A stretch of 30,563 nt of DNA from Candidatus Binatia bacterium (GTDB taxonomy: Bacteria > Desulfobacterota_B > Binatia > UBA9968 > JAJDTQ01): assembly GCA_022827045.1 (NCBI GenBank), contig JAJDTQ010000239.1:1-30563 (forward strand), read 5' to 3'. Below the pieces are notes generated by a model. It did no database searches. It saw nothing but the letters and a program-made list of their open reading frames with translations, and was not told where the DNA came from. This document shows, in pieces, positions 24,806 to 30,563 of this stretch. Made by a program: the position numbers and the translations under genes. Position 1 is the first letter of the stretch; every line of letters starts with the position of its first letter.

Positions 24806-26270
24806 GATTCCCTGCCCTCTCGAAGAAGCGGCCGAGCGCCACGCTGACCGGCCCGCGATCGTCAGCGGTGCGCGGGCCGTCTCCTACGCGGAGTTTCATC
24901 AGCGCGTGGCGCACGCGACGGCGGCGCTGCGGCGGGCGGGATGCAACCCCGGCGAGCGCGTGGCCATTCTCGCTCCCAACAGTCCGGACTATCTTGTCTG
25001 GTTGCTGGCGATCCTGCGCCTTGGGGCGGTGTGCTGTCCCATGAACACGCGACTCCCGCACCGTACGGTGGTGGACCTTCTGCGCCGCGTGGACTGCCGC
25101 AAGCTGGTGCTGGAGGGCACGGAGCAGGAGGGACCGGGGGACTTGACCGGCGACGTCCAGATCGTGGAGGGTCGCGACCTGACGTGCGGCCAAGAGTCTA
25201 CCGGCGCGGTCGCCCAGGGTTGCACCATGCCCCTCGACCGCCCCGCCACCATCGTGTTCACCTCGGGCAGCACCGGCACCCCCAAGGCCGTGCTCCACTC
25301 CTACGGCAACCACTACTACAACGCCCTGGGCTCCAACACGAACCTGCTGCTGGCTCCCGGCGACCGCTGGCTGCTGGACCTGCCGCTCTATCACGTGGGT
25401 GGGCTGGGCATCCTGTTCCGGTCCCTGCTGGCGGGCTCCACGGTGGTGATGCCCGACCAGGGGGAGCCCCTCGACGCGGTGCTGGGCCGGTACGAGGTTA
25501 CGCACCTGTCGGTGGTGGTGACCCAACTGCACCGGCTTTTGCAACAACCGGAGTCCGTGCGCTACCCTTCGCTCCGCTACATTATCCTGGGCGGGAGCCC
25601 GGTGCCGCTGAAGCTGCTGGAGCGCGCCGCCGCCCGCGGCCTGCCGGTGTTCGCCAGCTACGGCTGCACCGAGATGGCCTCGCAGGTGGCCACCACCGGG
25701 CCCGGCTCCACCACGGCCCAGCGGCTGACCTCGGGGAAGCTGCTGCCGCACCGCAGGCTGCGCATCGGCGAAGAGGAGGAGATCCAGTTGGCCGGGGAGA
25801 CCTTGTTCATGGGCTACGTGGACGGCGGCAAGGTGCGGCGGCCCCTGACCGGCGACGGCTGGTTCGCCACCGGCGACCTCGGGAGGGTCGACGAGAACGG
25901 GTACCTGACGGTCATCGGCCGGCGCGACAACCGGTTCTTCTCCGGCGGCGAGACCATTCATCCCGAGGAGATCGAGCGCGTCCTGACCGATCACGACGGC
26001 GTCCAGCAGGCGGTCGTGGTGCCCATCCCCGACGAGGAGTTCGGCCAGCGCTGCGTGGCGTTCGTGCAGCCGCGCGGGAGTTGCCCCGACGGGCCGTCGC
26101 TGGCGGAGTGGCTGGGGCAGACCCTGCCGCGTTACAAGGTGCCGGACGCGTTCTACCAGTGGCCCGCCGCCGAAGCCAACGCGTTCAAGGTCGACCGGGC
26201 ACGGTTCCGCCGTCTGGCGGTGGACGGGCCGAGGGTTCCCATAGGCCGGCGGAAGGAGGGAGTCACATGA
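24798..26270 (+). CDS. menE: o-Succinylbenzoate-CoA ligase
   Basis: MenE activates o-succinylbenzoate to its CoA ester through an adenylate. The 490-residue ANL-superfamily enzyme shows the P-loop FTSGSTGTPKAVLHS (about 154-168), the SYGCTEMASQV motif, ATGDLGRVDENGYLTVIG and RRDNRFFSGGETIHPEEIE, with the catalytic Lys in NAFKVDRARFRRL near the end. ATG 24798 overlaps menC by 8 bases. The TGA overlaps the ATG of the next gene (ATGA at 26267-26270). The family call within ANL enzymes is secured by the context. Confidence 0.95.
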   Translation: MAEIPCPLEEAAERHADRPAIVSGARAVSYAEFHQRVAHATAALRRAGCNPGERVAILAPNSPDYLVWLLAILRLGAVCCPMNTRLPHRTVVDLLRRVDCRKLVLEGTEQEGPGDLTGDVQIVEGRDLTCGQESTGAVAQGCTMPLDRPATIVFTSGSTGTPKAVLHSYGNHYYNALGSNTNLLLAPGDRWLLDLPLYHVGGLGILFRSLLAGSTVVMPDQGEPLDAVLGRYEVTHLSVVVTQLHRLLQQPESVRYPSLRYIILGGSPVPLKLLERAAARGLPVFASYGCTEMASQVATTGPGSTTAQRLTSGKLLPHRRLRIGEEEEIQLAGETLFMGYVDGGKVRRPLTGDGWFATGDLGRVDENGYLTVIGRRDNRFFSGGETIHPEEIERVLTDHDGVQQAVVVPIPDEEFGQRCVAFVQPRGSCPDGPSLAEWLGQTLPRYKVPDAFYQWPAAEANAFKVDRARFRRLAVDGPRVPIGRRKEGVT

Positions 26271-27265
26271 AGGCAGCGAGGCGGGGGACAACGAAGCCGG
26301 CGGCGCGCCGGGACGACGACAAGGAGCTGTTGTCGCTGCTCCGGCGCATGTGGGTCATCCGCGCCTTCGAGGAGAAGGTATCGGCGCTCTACGCGGCGCG
26401 GGAGATCGTCGGGCTGCTGCACCTCGGCATCGGGCAGGAGGCCGTGGCGGTGGGGGTATGCGGCCTGCTCGACACCGACGACGTGGTCTACGGCGGCCAC
26501 CGCTCCCACGGACACGCCATCGCCAAGGGCGCGGACGTAAACCGGCTCATGGCCGAGCTGGCCGGGCGCGTCACCGGCTACTGCCGCGGCAAGGGCGGGT
26601 CCATGCACGTGGTGGCGGCGGAAACAGGTTTCGTCACCGCCAGCGGCGTGGTGGGGGGCACCGTACCCCTGGCCCTGGGCGCGGCCTTCGCCGCCAGGGA
26701 AAAGGGCGCCGGGCGCGTGGCGGTGGTGTTCTTCGGCGACGGCGCCGGCCAGACGGGTCCTTTCCACGAGTCCCTGAACATCGCCAGCCTGTGGCAGCTT
26801 CCGGTGATCTTCGTGTGCGAGAACAACGGCTACGCCGAGTTTACGCCGCTCTCCGCGCACACCAGGGTGGAGCGGCTGGCGCAGCACGCCGGCACCTACG
26901 GCATCCCCAGCGCCACCGTGGACGGCAACGACATCCTGGCGGTGCGCAAGGCCATGGGCCGGGCCGTGGACAACGCCCGCGCCGGCAAGGGCCCGACCTT
27001 CGTCGAGTGCCTGACCTACCGGCTCCGCGGGCACTACGAGGGCGATCCGGGCAAGTACCGGGAGCTTTCGCAGTTGGCCGACTGGAAGAAGAAGGACCCC
27101 ATCGCGCGCTTCACGCGAGTGCTGAAGCGGCGGCGCGCCGCCTCCGTCAAGGACTTCGAGAAGGCCGAGAGCGACGCGCGGGCCTTGGTGGAGTCCGCCG
27201 CGGAGTTCGCGCTGTCATCGCCCTGGCCGGAGCCCGAGGAAACCGCGACGCAAGTGTGCGCGTGA
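26267..27265 (+). CDS. Thiamine-diphosphate dehydrogenase E1 component, alpha subunit (pyruvate/acetoin type)
   Basis: The 332 residues are a PDH-type E1 alpha chain: LLHLGIGQEAVAVGV, VVYGGHRSHGHAIAKGAD, the GKGGSMHV segment, and the thiamine-diphosphate motif from FFGDGAGQTGPFHESL to IFVCENNGYAEFT (GDG at 157-159, NN at 186-187). The TYRLRGHYEGDPGKYR segment favours an acetoin dehydrogenase/2-oxo acid class over housekeeping PDH, but the substrate cannot be fixed. ATG 26267 overlaps the menE stop by 4 bases and has AAGGAGG upstream. No E2 or E3 gene follows in the window. Confidence 0.9.
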   Translation: MKAARRGTTKPAARRDDDKELLSLLRRMWVIRAFEEKVSALYAAREIVGLLHLGIGQEAVAVGVCGLLDTDDVVYGGHRSHGHAIAKGADVNRLMAELAGRVTGYCRGKGGSMHVVAAETGFVTASGVVGGTVPLALGAAFAAREKGAGRVAVVFFGDGAGQTGPFHESLNIASLWQLPVIFVCENNGYAEFTPLSAHTRVERLAQHAGTYGIPSATVDGNDILAVRKAMGRAVDNARAGKGPTFVECLTYRLRGHYEGDPGKYRELSQLADWKKKDPIARFTRVLKRRRAASVKDFEKAESDARALVESAAEFALSSPWPEPEETATQVCA

Positions 27266-27272
27266 GGTGGAC

Positions 27273-28256
27273 ATGCCGGAGTTGAGCTATCTGGAAGCCA
27301 TCCGCTCGGGACTGCTGGCGGAGATGCGGGATGACCCCTCGGTCTATGTCCTGGGCGAGGACGTGGCGCTGGGAGGCCCCTTCGGGGTGACCCAGGGGAT
27401 TGCCGAGGAGCTGGGCGCGCACCGGGTCGTAAACACTCCCATCAGCGAGGGCACGGTCATGGGAGTGGCCATCGGCGCGGCCCTGTCGGGCCTGCGCCCG
27501 GTGGTGGAGATCATGTTCGTGGACTTCATCACGCTGGCCATGGACCAACTCGTCAATCACGCGGCCAAGCTGCACTACATGTCGGGCGGGCAGCTAAAGG
27601 TCCCGCTGACGGTCCGGGTCCAGTGCGGCGTCCAGGGCAACATGGGCGCCCACCACTCCCAGAGCCTGGAGTCGTGGTTCCTCCACGTGCCGGGCCTCAA
27701 GGTCGTCATGCCGTCGAACCCGGCCGACGCCGAGAGCCTCATGAGGGATGCGATCCGCGACGACAACCCGGTGCTGTTCGTAGAGCACCGGGCACTCTAT
27801 TTCTCCCGCGCCGAGGTTCCCGAAGGCGGACGCGGCCTTGCCATGGACAAGGCCGCAGTGCTCCGGGAAGGCGCTGACGTGACCGTGGCCGCGGTCTCCA
27901 GGATGGTGGGGCCGGCCCTGGAGGCGGCGGATGCATTGGCGCGCGAGGCGGTTTCCGTGGAGGTCGTCGACCTTCGGAGCCTGGTTCCGCTGGATGTCTC
28001 CACCCTGGTGGAGTCGGTCAGGAAGACGTCACGGCTGATCGTCGTGCACGAGGCGGTGGAGCAGGGCGGGGTGGGCGCCGAGGTCGCCGCCCGGGTGCAG
28101 GAAGAAGCTCTCTACTACCTCGACAGCCCGATCTTCCGGGTCGCCGCCCCTAACGCCCCGGTGCCGTGTGCGCCGCCGCTGGAGAGCGCCTTCGTTCCCG
28201 ACAAGGAACGAATCGTGGAGGCCGTGCACCGGGCGCTGTCGAGTCAACCCCTCTGA
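27273..28256 (+). CDS. Thiamine-diphosphate dehydrogenase E1 component, beta subunit
   Basis: The 327 residues match the E1 beta chain: VYVLGEDVALGGPFGVTQGI with the cofactor Glu, NTPISEGTVMGVAIGAALSG, VEIMFVDFITLAMDQLVNHA, GAHHSQSLESWFLHVPGLKV, VVDLRSLVPLD and VVHEAVEQGGVGAEVAARV. With the alpha chain it forms the E1 heterotetramer that decarboxylates a 2-oxo acid or acetoin and hands the acyl group to a lipoyl E2. ATG 27273 follows a GAGG stretch 7 bases downstream of the alpha stop (GTG 27267 is an alternative). It is the last gene of the long operon. Confidence 0.92.
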   Translation: MPELSYLEAIRSGLLAEMRDDPSVYVLGEDVALGGPFGVTQGIAEELGAHRVVNTPISEGTVMGVAIGAALSGLRPVVEIMFVDFITLAMDQLVNHAAKLHYMSGGQLKVPLTVRVQCGVQGNMGAHHSQSLESWFLHVPGLKVVMPSNPADAESLMRDAIRDDNPVLFVEHRALYFSRAEVPEGGRGLAMDKAAVLREGADVTVAAVSRMVGPALEAADALAREAVSVEVVDLRSLVPLDVSTLVESVRKTSRLIVVHEAVEQGGVGAEVAARVQEEALYYLDSPIFRVAAPNAPVPCAPPLESAFVPDKERIVEAVHRALSSQPL

Positions 28257-28260
28257 TTAG

Positions 28261-28359
28261 ACCTATTTCTCCCTATCATAAGGAGAACTTGTTCTCTATC
28301 TCTCCTTTTAATAAGGAGAGAATTCTACTATATTCTCCTTCAAATAAGGAGATTATGTC
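28261..28359. repeat. Three tandem 33-bp hairpin repeats, AT-rich
   Basis: Units at 28261-28293, 28294-28326 and 28327-28359 align without gaps. Each holds TCTCCTT (28268, 28301 and 28334; the first has one change) and AAGGAGA (28280, 28313 and 28346), spaced exactly 33 bases apart. In each unit the two motifs are inverted complements with a 5-base loop, giving three hairpins with 5-9 bp stems. The block starts 4 bases after the E1 beta stop and ends 2 bases before the ATPase start. It is far more AT-rich than its surroundings. Confidence 0.9.
28346..28351 (+). promoter_or_regulatory. Ribosome binding site of the ATPase, inside the third hairpin
   Basis: AAGGAG lies 10 bases before TTG 28362 and forms the 3' arm of hairpin unit 3, whose 5' arm is TCTCCTT at 28334-28340. 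If that hairpin forms in mRNA the site is hidden. Two identical copies upstream (28280 and 28313) have no start codon at working distance. Confidence 0.55.
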
Positions 28360-28361
28360 GC

Positions 28362-29705
28362 TTGGAAACGCTTCCCATAACTTTTCGCCATGTGCTGGCC
28401 GAACAAATCGCTGGATCATTGCGAGCATCGCCTCCCTCCCACACCCCGCGCCGTGTGTACGGGCTTACGCATTTTCCCGGCAAGGCGACAGCGGTGGTTG
28501 GCATGCGGCGGGCCGGCAAGACCACCTTTCTGCACCAGTTGCGGCAGGAGTTCATGACAGCGGGCGCATCTCTTTCCAGGGCACCCTACGTCTCGTTCGA
28601 GGACGAACGGCTTGCGGGCCTGGACGGACGCCATCTGGATTTCCTCCTCGACGAGTACCAACGGCTTACGGCAGCGGAACCGGGCGATCCCCCTGCCATG
28701 TGGTGCTTCGACGAGATTCAGTTGGTGTCGGGCTGGGAACGCTTCGTACGCCGGTTGCTGGATACGGAGGCCGTACAGGTGTTCGTAACCGGCTCTTCGG
28801 CGGCCCTGCTGTCTCGCGAGATCGCCACAGCGTTGCGCGGCCGGGCATGGCAGGTTCTCATGCATCCGTTCGGTTTCGACGAGGCGCTCCGCCACAAGGG
28901 GACCGAGATCCCGGAGCGGATGAAGGGCCTGCCCCGTGACGAACGCGTGCGTTTCGAGCGGGCGTTCACAACGTGGTTGGTTGCCGGCGGGTTTCCGGAA
29001 GCCCAGGGATTGGACACCGCGCCGCGACATCAACTACTGCGCGACTACGTGGACGTGGCAGTGCTCCGCGACGTCGTGGAACGCCACGGCGTCGGCAATG
29101 TCACCGGGCTGCGGTGGCTCGTGCGCCAATTGCTCGGCAACGCGGGCGGTTTGTTCAGTGTCGAGAAGTTCCACGGCGCGCTCAAATCCCAGGGTATCGC
29201 CATCGCCAGAGACACGGTGCACCAGCTTCTCGGTTACCTCGAAGATTGCTTTCTCGTGCGTGTCGTGTGGATGGAGTCGAACTCCGAGCGACAGCGTATG
29301 GTGAATCCACGCAAGTCGTATCCGGTAGACCCGGGCCTGATCCCCGTGTTCGACCGCACCGGGCGTGCGAATATCGGGCACGCCTTGGAGACCGCTGTGT
29401 TCATCGAACTGGAGCGGCGACGGCACGAGATAACCTATGTTCGCACCGGACAAGGATACGAAGTGGACTTCCTGGCGACCTCGGCGGATGGACGCCGGGA
29501 ATTGATCCAAATCTGTGCGGATGCGTCCGACCCGGACACCGCGAAACGTGAGCTTCGTGCCCTGGAAGCGGCAGGGCAGCAGTTTCCTGATGCCGGAATG
29601 CGCCTGCTGACCCTGACCCGTGACGGTATGCCCGACACGTTACCTGACGGCGTCGTCGCGCAGCCCGCGTGGATCTGGATGCTTGGATACGGCGACTCCG
29701 ATTGA
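28362..29705 (+). CDS. AAA_14/DUF4143 ATPase
   Basis: The 447-residue protein has an N-terminal AAA_14 P-loop domain, with Walker A VVGMRRAGKTTF (46-56), Walker B MWCFDEIQL (113-121) and sensor VFVTGSSAALLS. A C-terminal DUF4143 domain follows, with VAGGFPEAQ, LRDYVDVAVLRDVVERHG, a winged-helix-like segment SQGIAIARDTVHQLLGYLED and the nuclease-like YEVDFLATSADGRRELIQIC near residue 365. Such proteins are widespread, often solitary and poorly understood; some are thought to be mobile or stress-linked. The start is TTG 28362 because no ATG is available in frame; its ribosome binding site is in the repeat block. Codon use is similar to neighbours. Confidence 0.85.
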   Translation: METLPITFRHVLAEQIAGSLRASPPSHTPRRVYGLTHFPGKATAVVGMRRAGKTTFLHQLRQEFMTAGASLSRAPYVSFEDERLAGLDGRHLDFLLDEYQRLTAAEPGDPPAMWCFDEIQLVSGWERFVRRLLDTEAVQVFVTGSSAALLSREIATALRGRAWQVLMHPFGFDEALRHKGTEIPERMKGLPRDERVRFERAFTTWLVAGGFPEAQGLDTAPRHQLLRDYVDVAVLRDVVERHGVGNVTGLRWLVRQLLGNAGGLFSVEKFHGALKSQGIAIARDTVHQLLGYLEDCFLVRVVWMESNSERQRMVNPRKSYPVDPGLIPVFDRTGRANIGHALETAVFIELERRRHEITYVRTGQGYEVDFLATSADGRRELIQICADASDPDTAKRELRALEAAGQQFPDAGMRLLTLTRDGMPDTLPDGVVAQPAWIWMLGYGDSD

Positions 29706-29714
29706 CCGGTACCG

Positions 29715-30479
29715 CTACCGGTGCAGCCACTCCGCCTTGCGTTTCTCGACGAAGGCGCGGACGCCTTCCTCCACGTCTTCGGTTTCCAGCAGATCGTTCA
29801 GGTAGATTTCCTCGGAGCGGGCGAGGGCGGCGGAAAGTTCCTTTAGGCCGATCTCCCGCAGGCCCTTGAGGGTGATGCGCAGAACCGCTCGGCTCTTGTC
29901 CAGCAACTGGTTCCGAAGCTCTTCCAGTGCCTGGCCGAGCTGCTCCCGGGGAACGACCCGGTTCACCAGCCCGATGGACTCGGCTTCCCGGGCCGACAGG
30001 CGGCGGCCCGTGAGTATCATCTCCGCGGCCCGGTGGTAGCCGATCTGCGACGAGAAGCGCGCCAGCGCCACCGGCGGGAAGCAGCCGACGGTGATCTCGG
30101 GGGTGGCGAACAGGCTCTCCTCGGAGGCCAGCACGAGGTCGCAGGACGAAGCCAGCTCGCAGCCTCCGCCCAGGCAGACGCCGTCGACCACGGCGATGGT
30201 GGGCTGGCGGAGGCTCGTCAGCTTTCGGATGACGCCGTGCACGAGGTCGAGCATCTCGGGCACCTGCGTCCGCGTGTGGTCCTTCACGTCCACGCCGGCC
30301 GAGAAGGCGCGTTCGCCCGCGCCGCTGATCTCTACGAGTTCCACCCCGTCGTCCCGGTCCACTTCGTCGAGCGCCTGCCGGAGTTCCCGCAACAGCGCCA
30401 GATTGAGCACGTTCAAGGGTGGCCGGTCGATGACTATCGACGCCACTCCGCTCGTCTTTTCCAGATGAATTCCTGCCAT
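29715..30479 (-). CDS. Enoyl-CoA hydratase/isomerase family protein
   Basis: The 254-residue crotonase-fold protein shows VIDRPPLNVLNLALLREL, the oxyanion segment AFSAGVDVKDHTRTQ, VDGVCLGGGCELASSCDLVL and ATPEITVGCFPPVALARF. The AGVDVKDH segment and the PPLNVL start resemble cyclohexa-1,5-dienecarbonyl-CoA hydratases of anaerobic aromatic degradation, but no other genes of that pathway are present, so a general hydratase/isomerase is the safe call. ATG 30479 has AGGA 7 bases upstream (GTG 30482 is in frame). It converges with the DUF4143 gene; only 9 bases separate the two stops. Confidence 0.9.
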   Translation of the reverse strand: MAGIHLEKTSGVASIVIDRPPLNVLNLALLRELRQALDEVDRDDGVELVEISGAGERAFSAGVDVKDHTRTQVPEMLDLVHGVIRKLTSLRQPTIAVVDGVCLGGGCELASSCDLVLASEESLFATPEITVGCFPPVALARFSSQIGYHRAAEMILTGRRLSAREAESIGLVNRVVPREQLGQALEELRNQLLDKSRAVLRITLKGLREIGLKELSAALARSEEIYLNDLLETEDVEEGVRAFVEKRKAEWLHR

Positions 30480-30517
30480 CACTAGATCCTAGGAGCCTGT
30501 CCGAGGAATCGAGCAGT

Positions 30518-30563
30518 CCTTCGACTTCGCTCCGCTGCGCTTCGCTACGCTCAGGACGAACGG
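30518..30563 (-). repeat. REP-like palindromic repeat (copy 2), runs off the edge
   Basis: Read on the minus strand it starts CCGTTCGTCCTGAGC and ends GAAGCGAAGTCGAAGG in register, with an internal GTAGCGAAGCGCAGCGGA variant. It is the inverted relative of 12081-12142. The window ends inside or at its outer boundary. Confidence 0.7.

Noticed and set aside
24276..26291. A 671-residue antisense frame on the minus strand over menC/menE
   Set aside because: High-GC shadow frame with Arg/His/Pro-rich composition and no family motif; the plus-strand genes have full motifs.
24941..27265. A 774-residue plus-strand frame apparently fused to E1 alpha
   Set aside because: It runs out of frame through menE; the E1 alpha match begins at ATG 26267 with its own ribosome site.
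28261..28359. CRISPR array
   Set aside because: Units abut with a constant 33-base period and no unique spacers; each unit is itself a hairpin and only three occur.

Overview
The window is a high-GC bacterial chromosome segment, probably from an uncultured Gram-negative lineage. Its style resembles soil or sponge-associated Deltaproteobacteria-like or Tectomicrobia-like genomes: a full classical menaquinone operon, FAH, enolase and CoxSMG-type catabolic genes, and scattered palindromic intergenic repeats. This taxonomic guess is weak, because no rRNA or other phylogenetic marker is present.

Positions 1-5000 are an accessory region. The left edge cuts the first codons of an IS110-type transposase (minus strand). 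Next comes a decayed prophage structural block (about 369-3561, plus strand): large terminase with several frameshifts, HK97-type major capsid protein with two in-frame TAG codons and a frameshift, a portal C-terminus, and a possible head-tail fragment. A minus-strand, less GC-rich cassette follows (3542-4803), holding a DUF2335 membrane protein, an unrecognised 112-residue partner and a small membrane ORF. Then come a nested inverted repeat and a tRNA-Thr(CGU). The tRNA's 3' end faces the remnant, which is the usual geometry of an integration site, but no integrase or att repeat was seen.

Positions 5000-10450 are mostly minus-strand metabolic genes: a HAD hydrolase, a 54-residue membrane/coiled-coil protein, an isochorismatase-fold amidase plus SDR pair, and an FAH hydrolase followed by thiS-thiG-thiE.

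Positions 10600-16800 (plus strand) carry a small unrecognised protein, holA (DNA polymerase III delta), a membrane-anchored OB-fold-like protein, a 58-residue zinc-ribbon protein, a two-helix membrane protein, a coxS-coxM-coxG set without the large molybdenum subunit, and an enolase-superfamily enzyme of the muconate-cycloisomerase type. A convergent Asp/Glu racemase-like gene (minus) that lacks both usual cysteines follows.

Positions 17795-28256 form one long plus-strand operon, menF-menD-menH-menB-menA-menC-menE, followed with start/stop overlaps by the alpha and beta E1 subunits of a thiamine-diphosphate 2-oxo acid or acetoin dehydrogenase. The menaquinone branch from chorismate to demethylmenaquinone is nearly complete; the DHNA-CoA thioesterase and the final methyltransferase are absent. 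The thiazole genes upstream would support the thiamine-diphosphate enzymes MenD and E1.

The most unusual structure is at 28261-28359: three exactly 33-bp, AT-rich tandem units, each with a TCTCCTT/AAGGAGA hairpin, directly in front of a TTG-started AAA_14/DUF4143 ATPase. The last unit places its AAGGAG as the likely ribosome binding site inside a hairpin. A minus-strand enoyl-CoA hydratase family gene and a repeat copy running into the right edge close the window.
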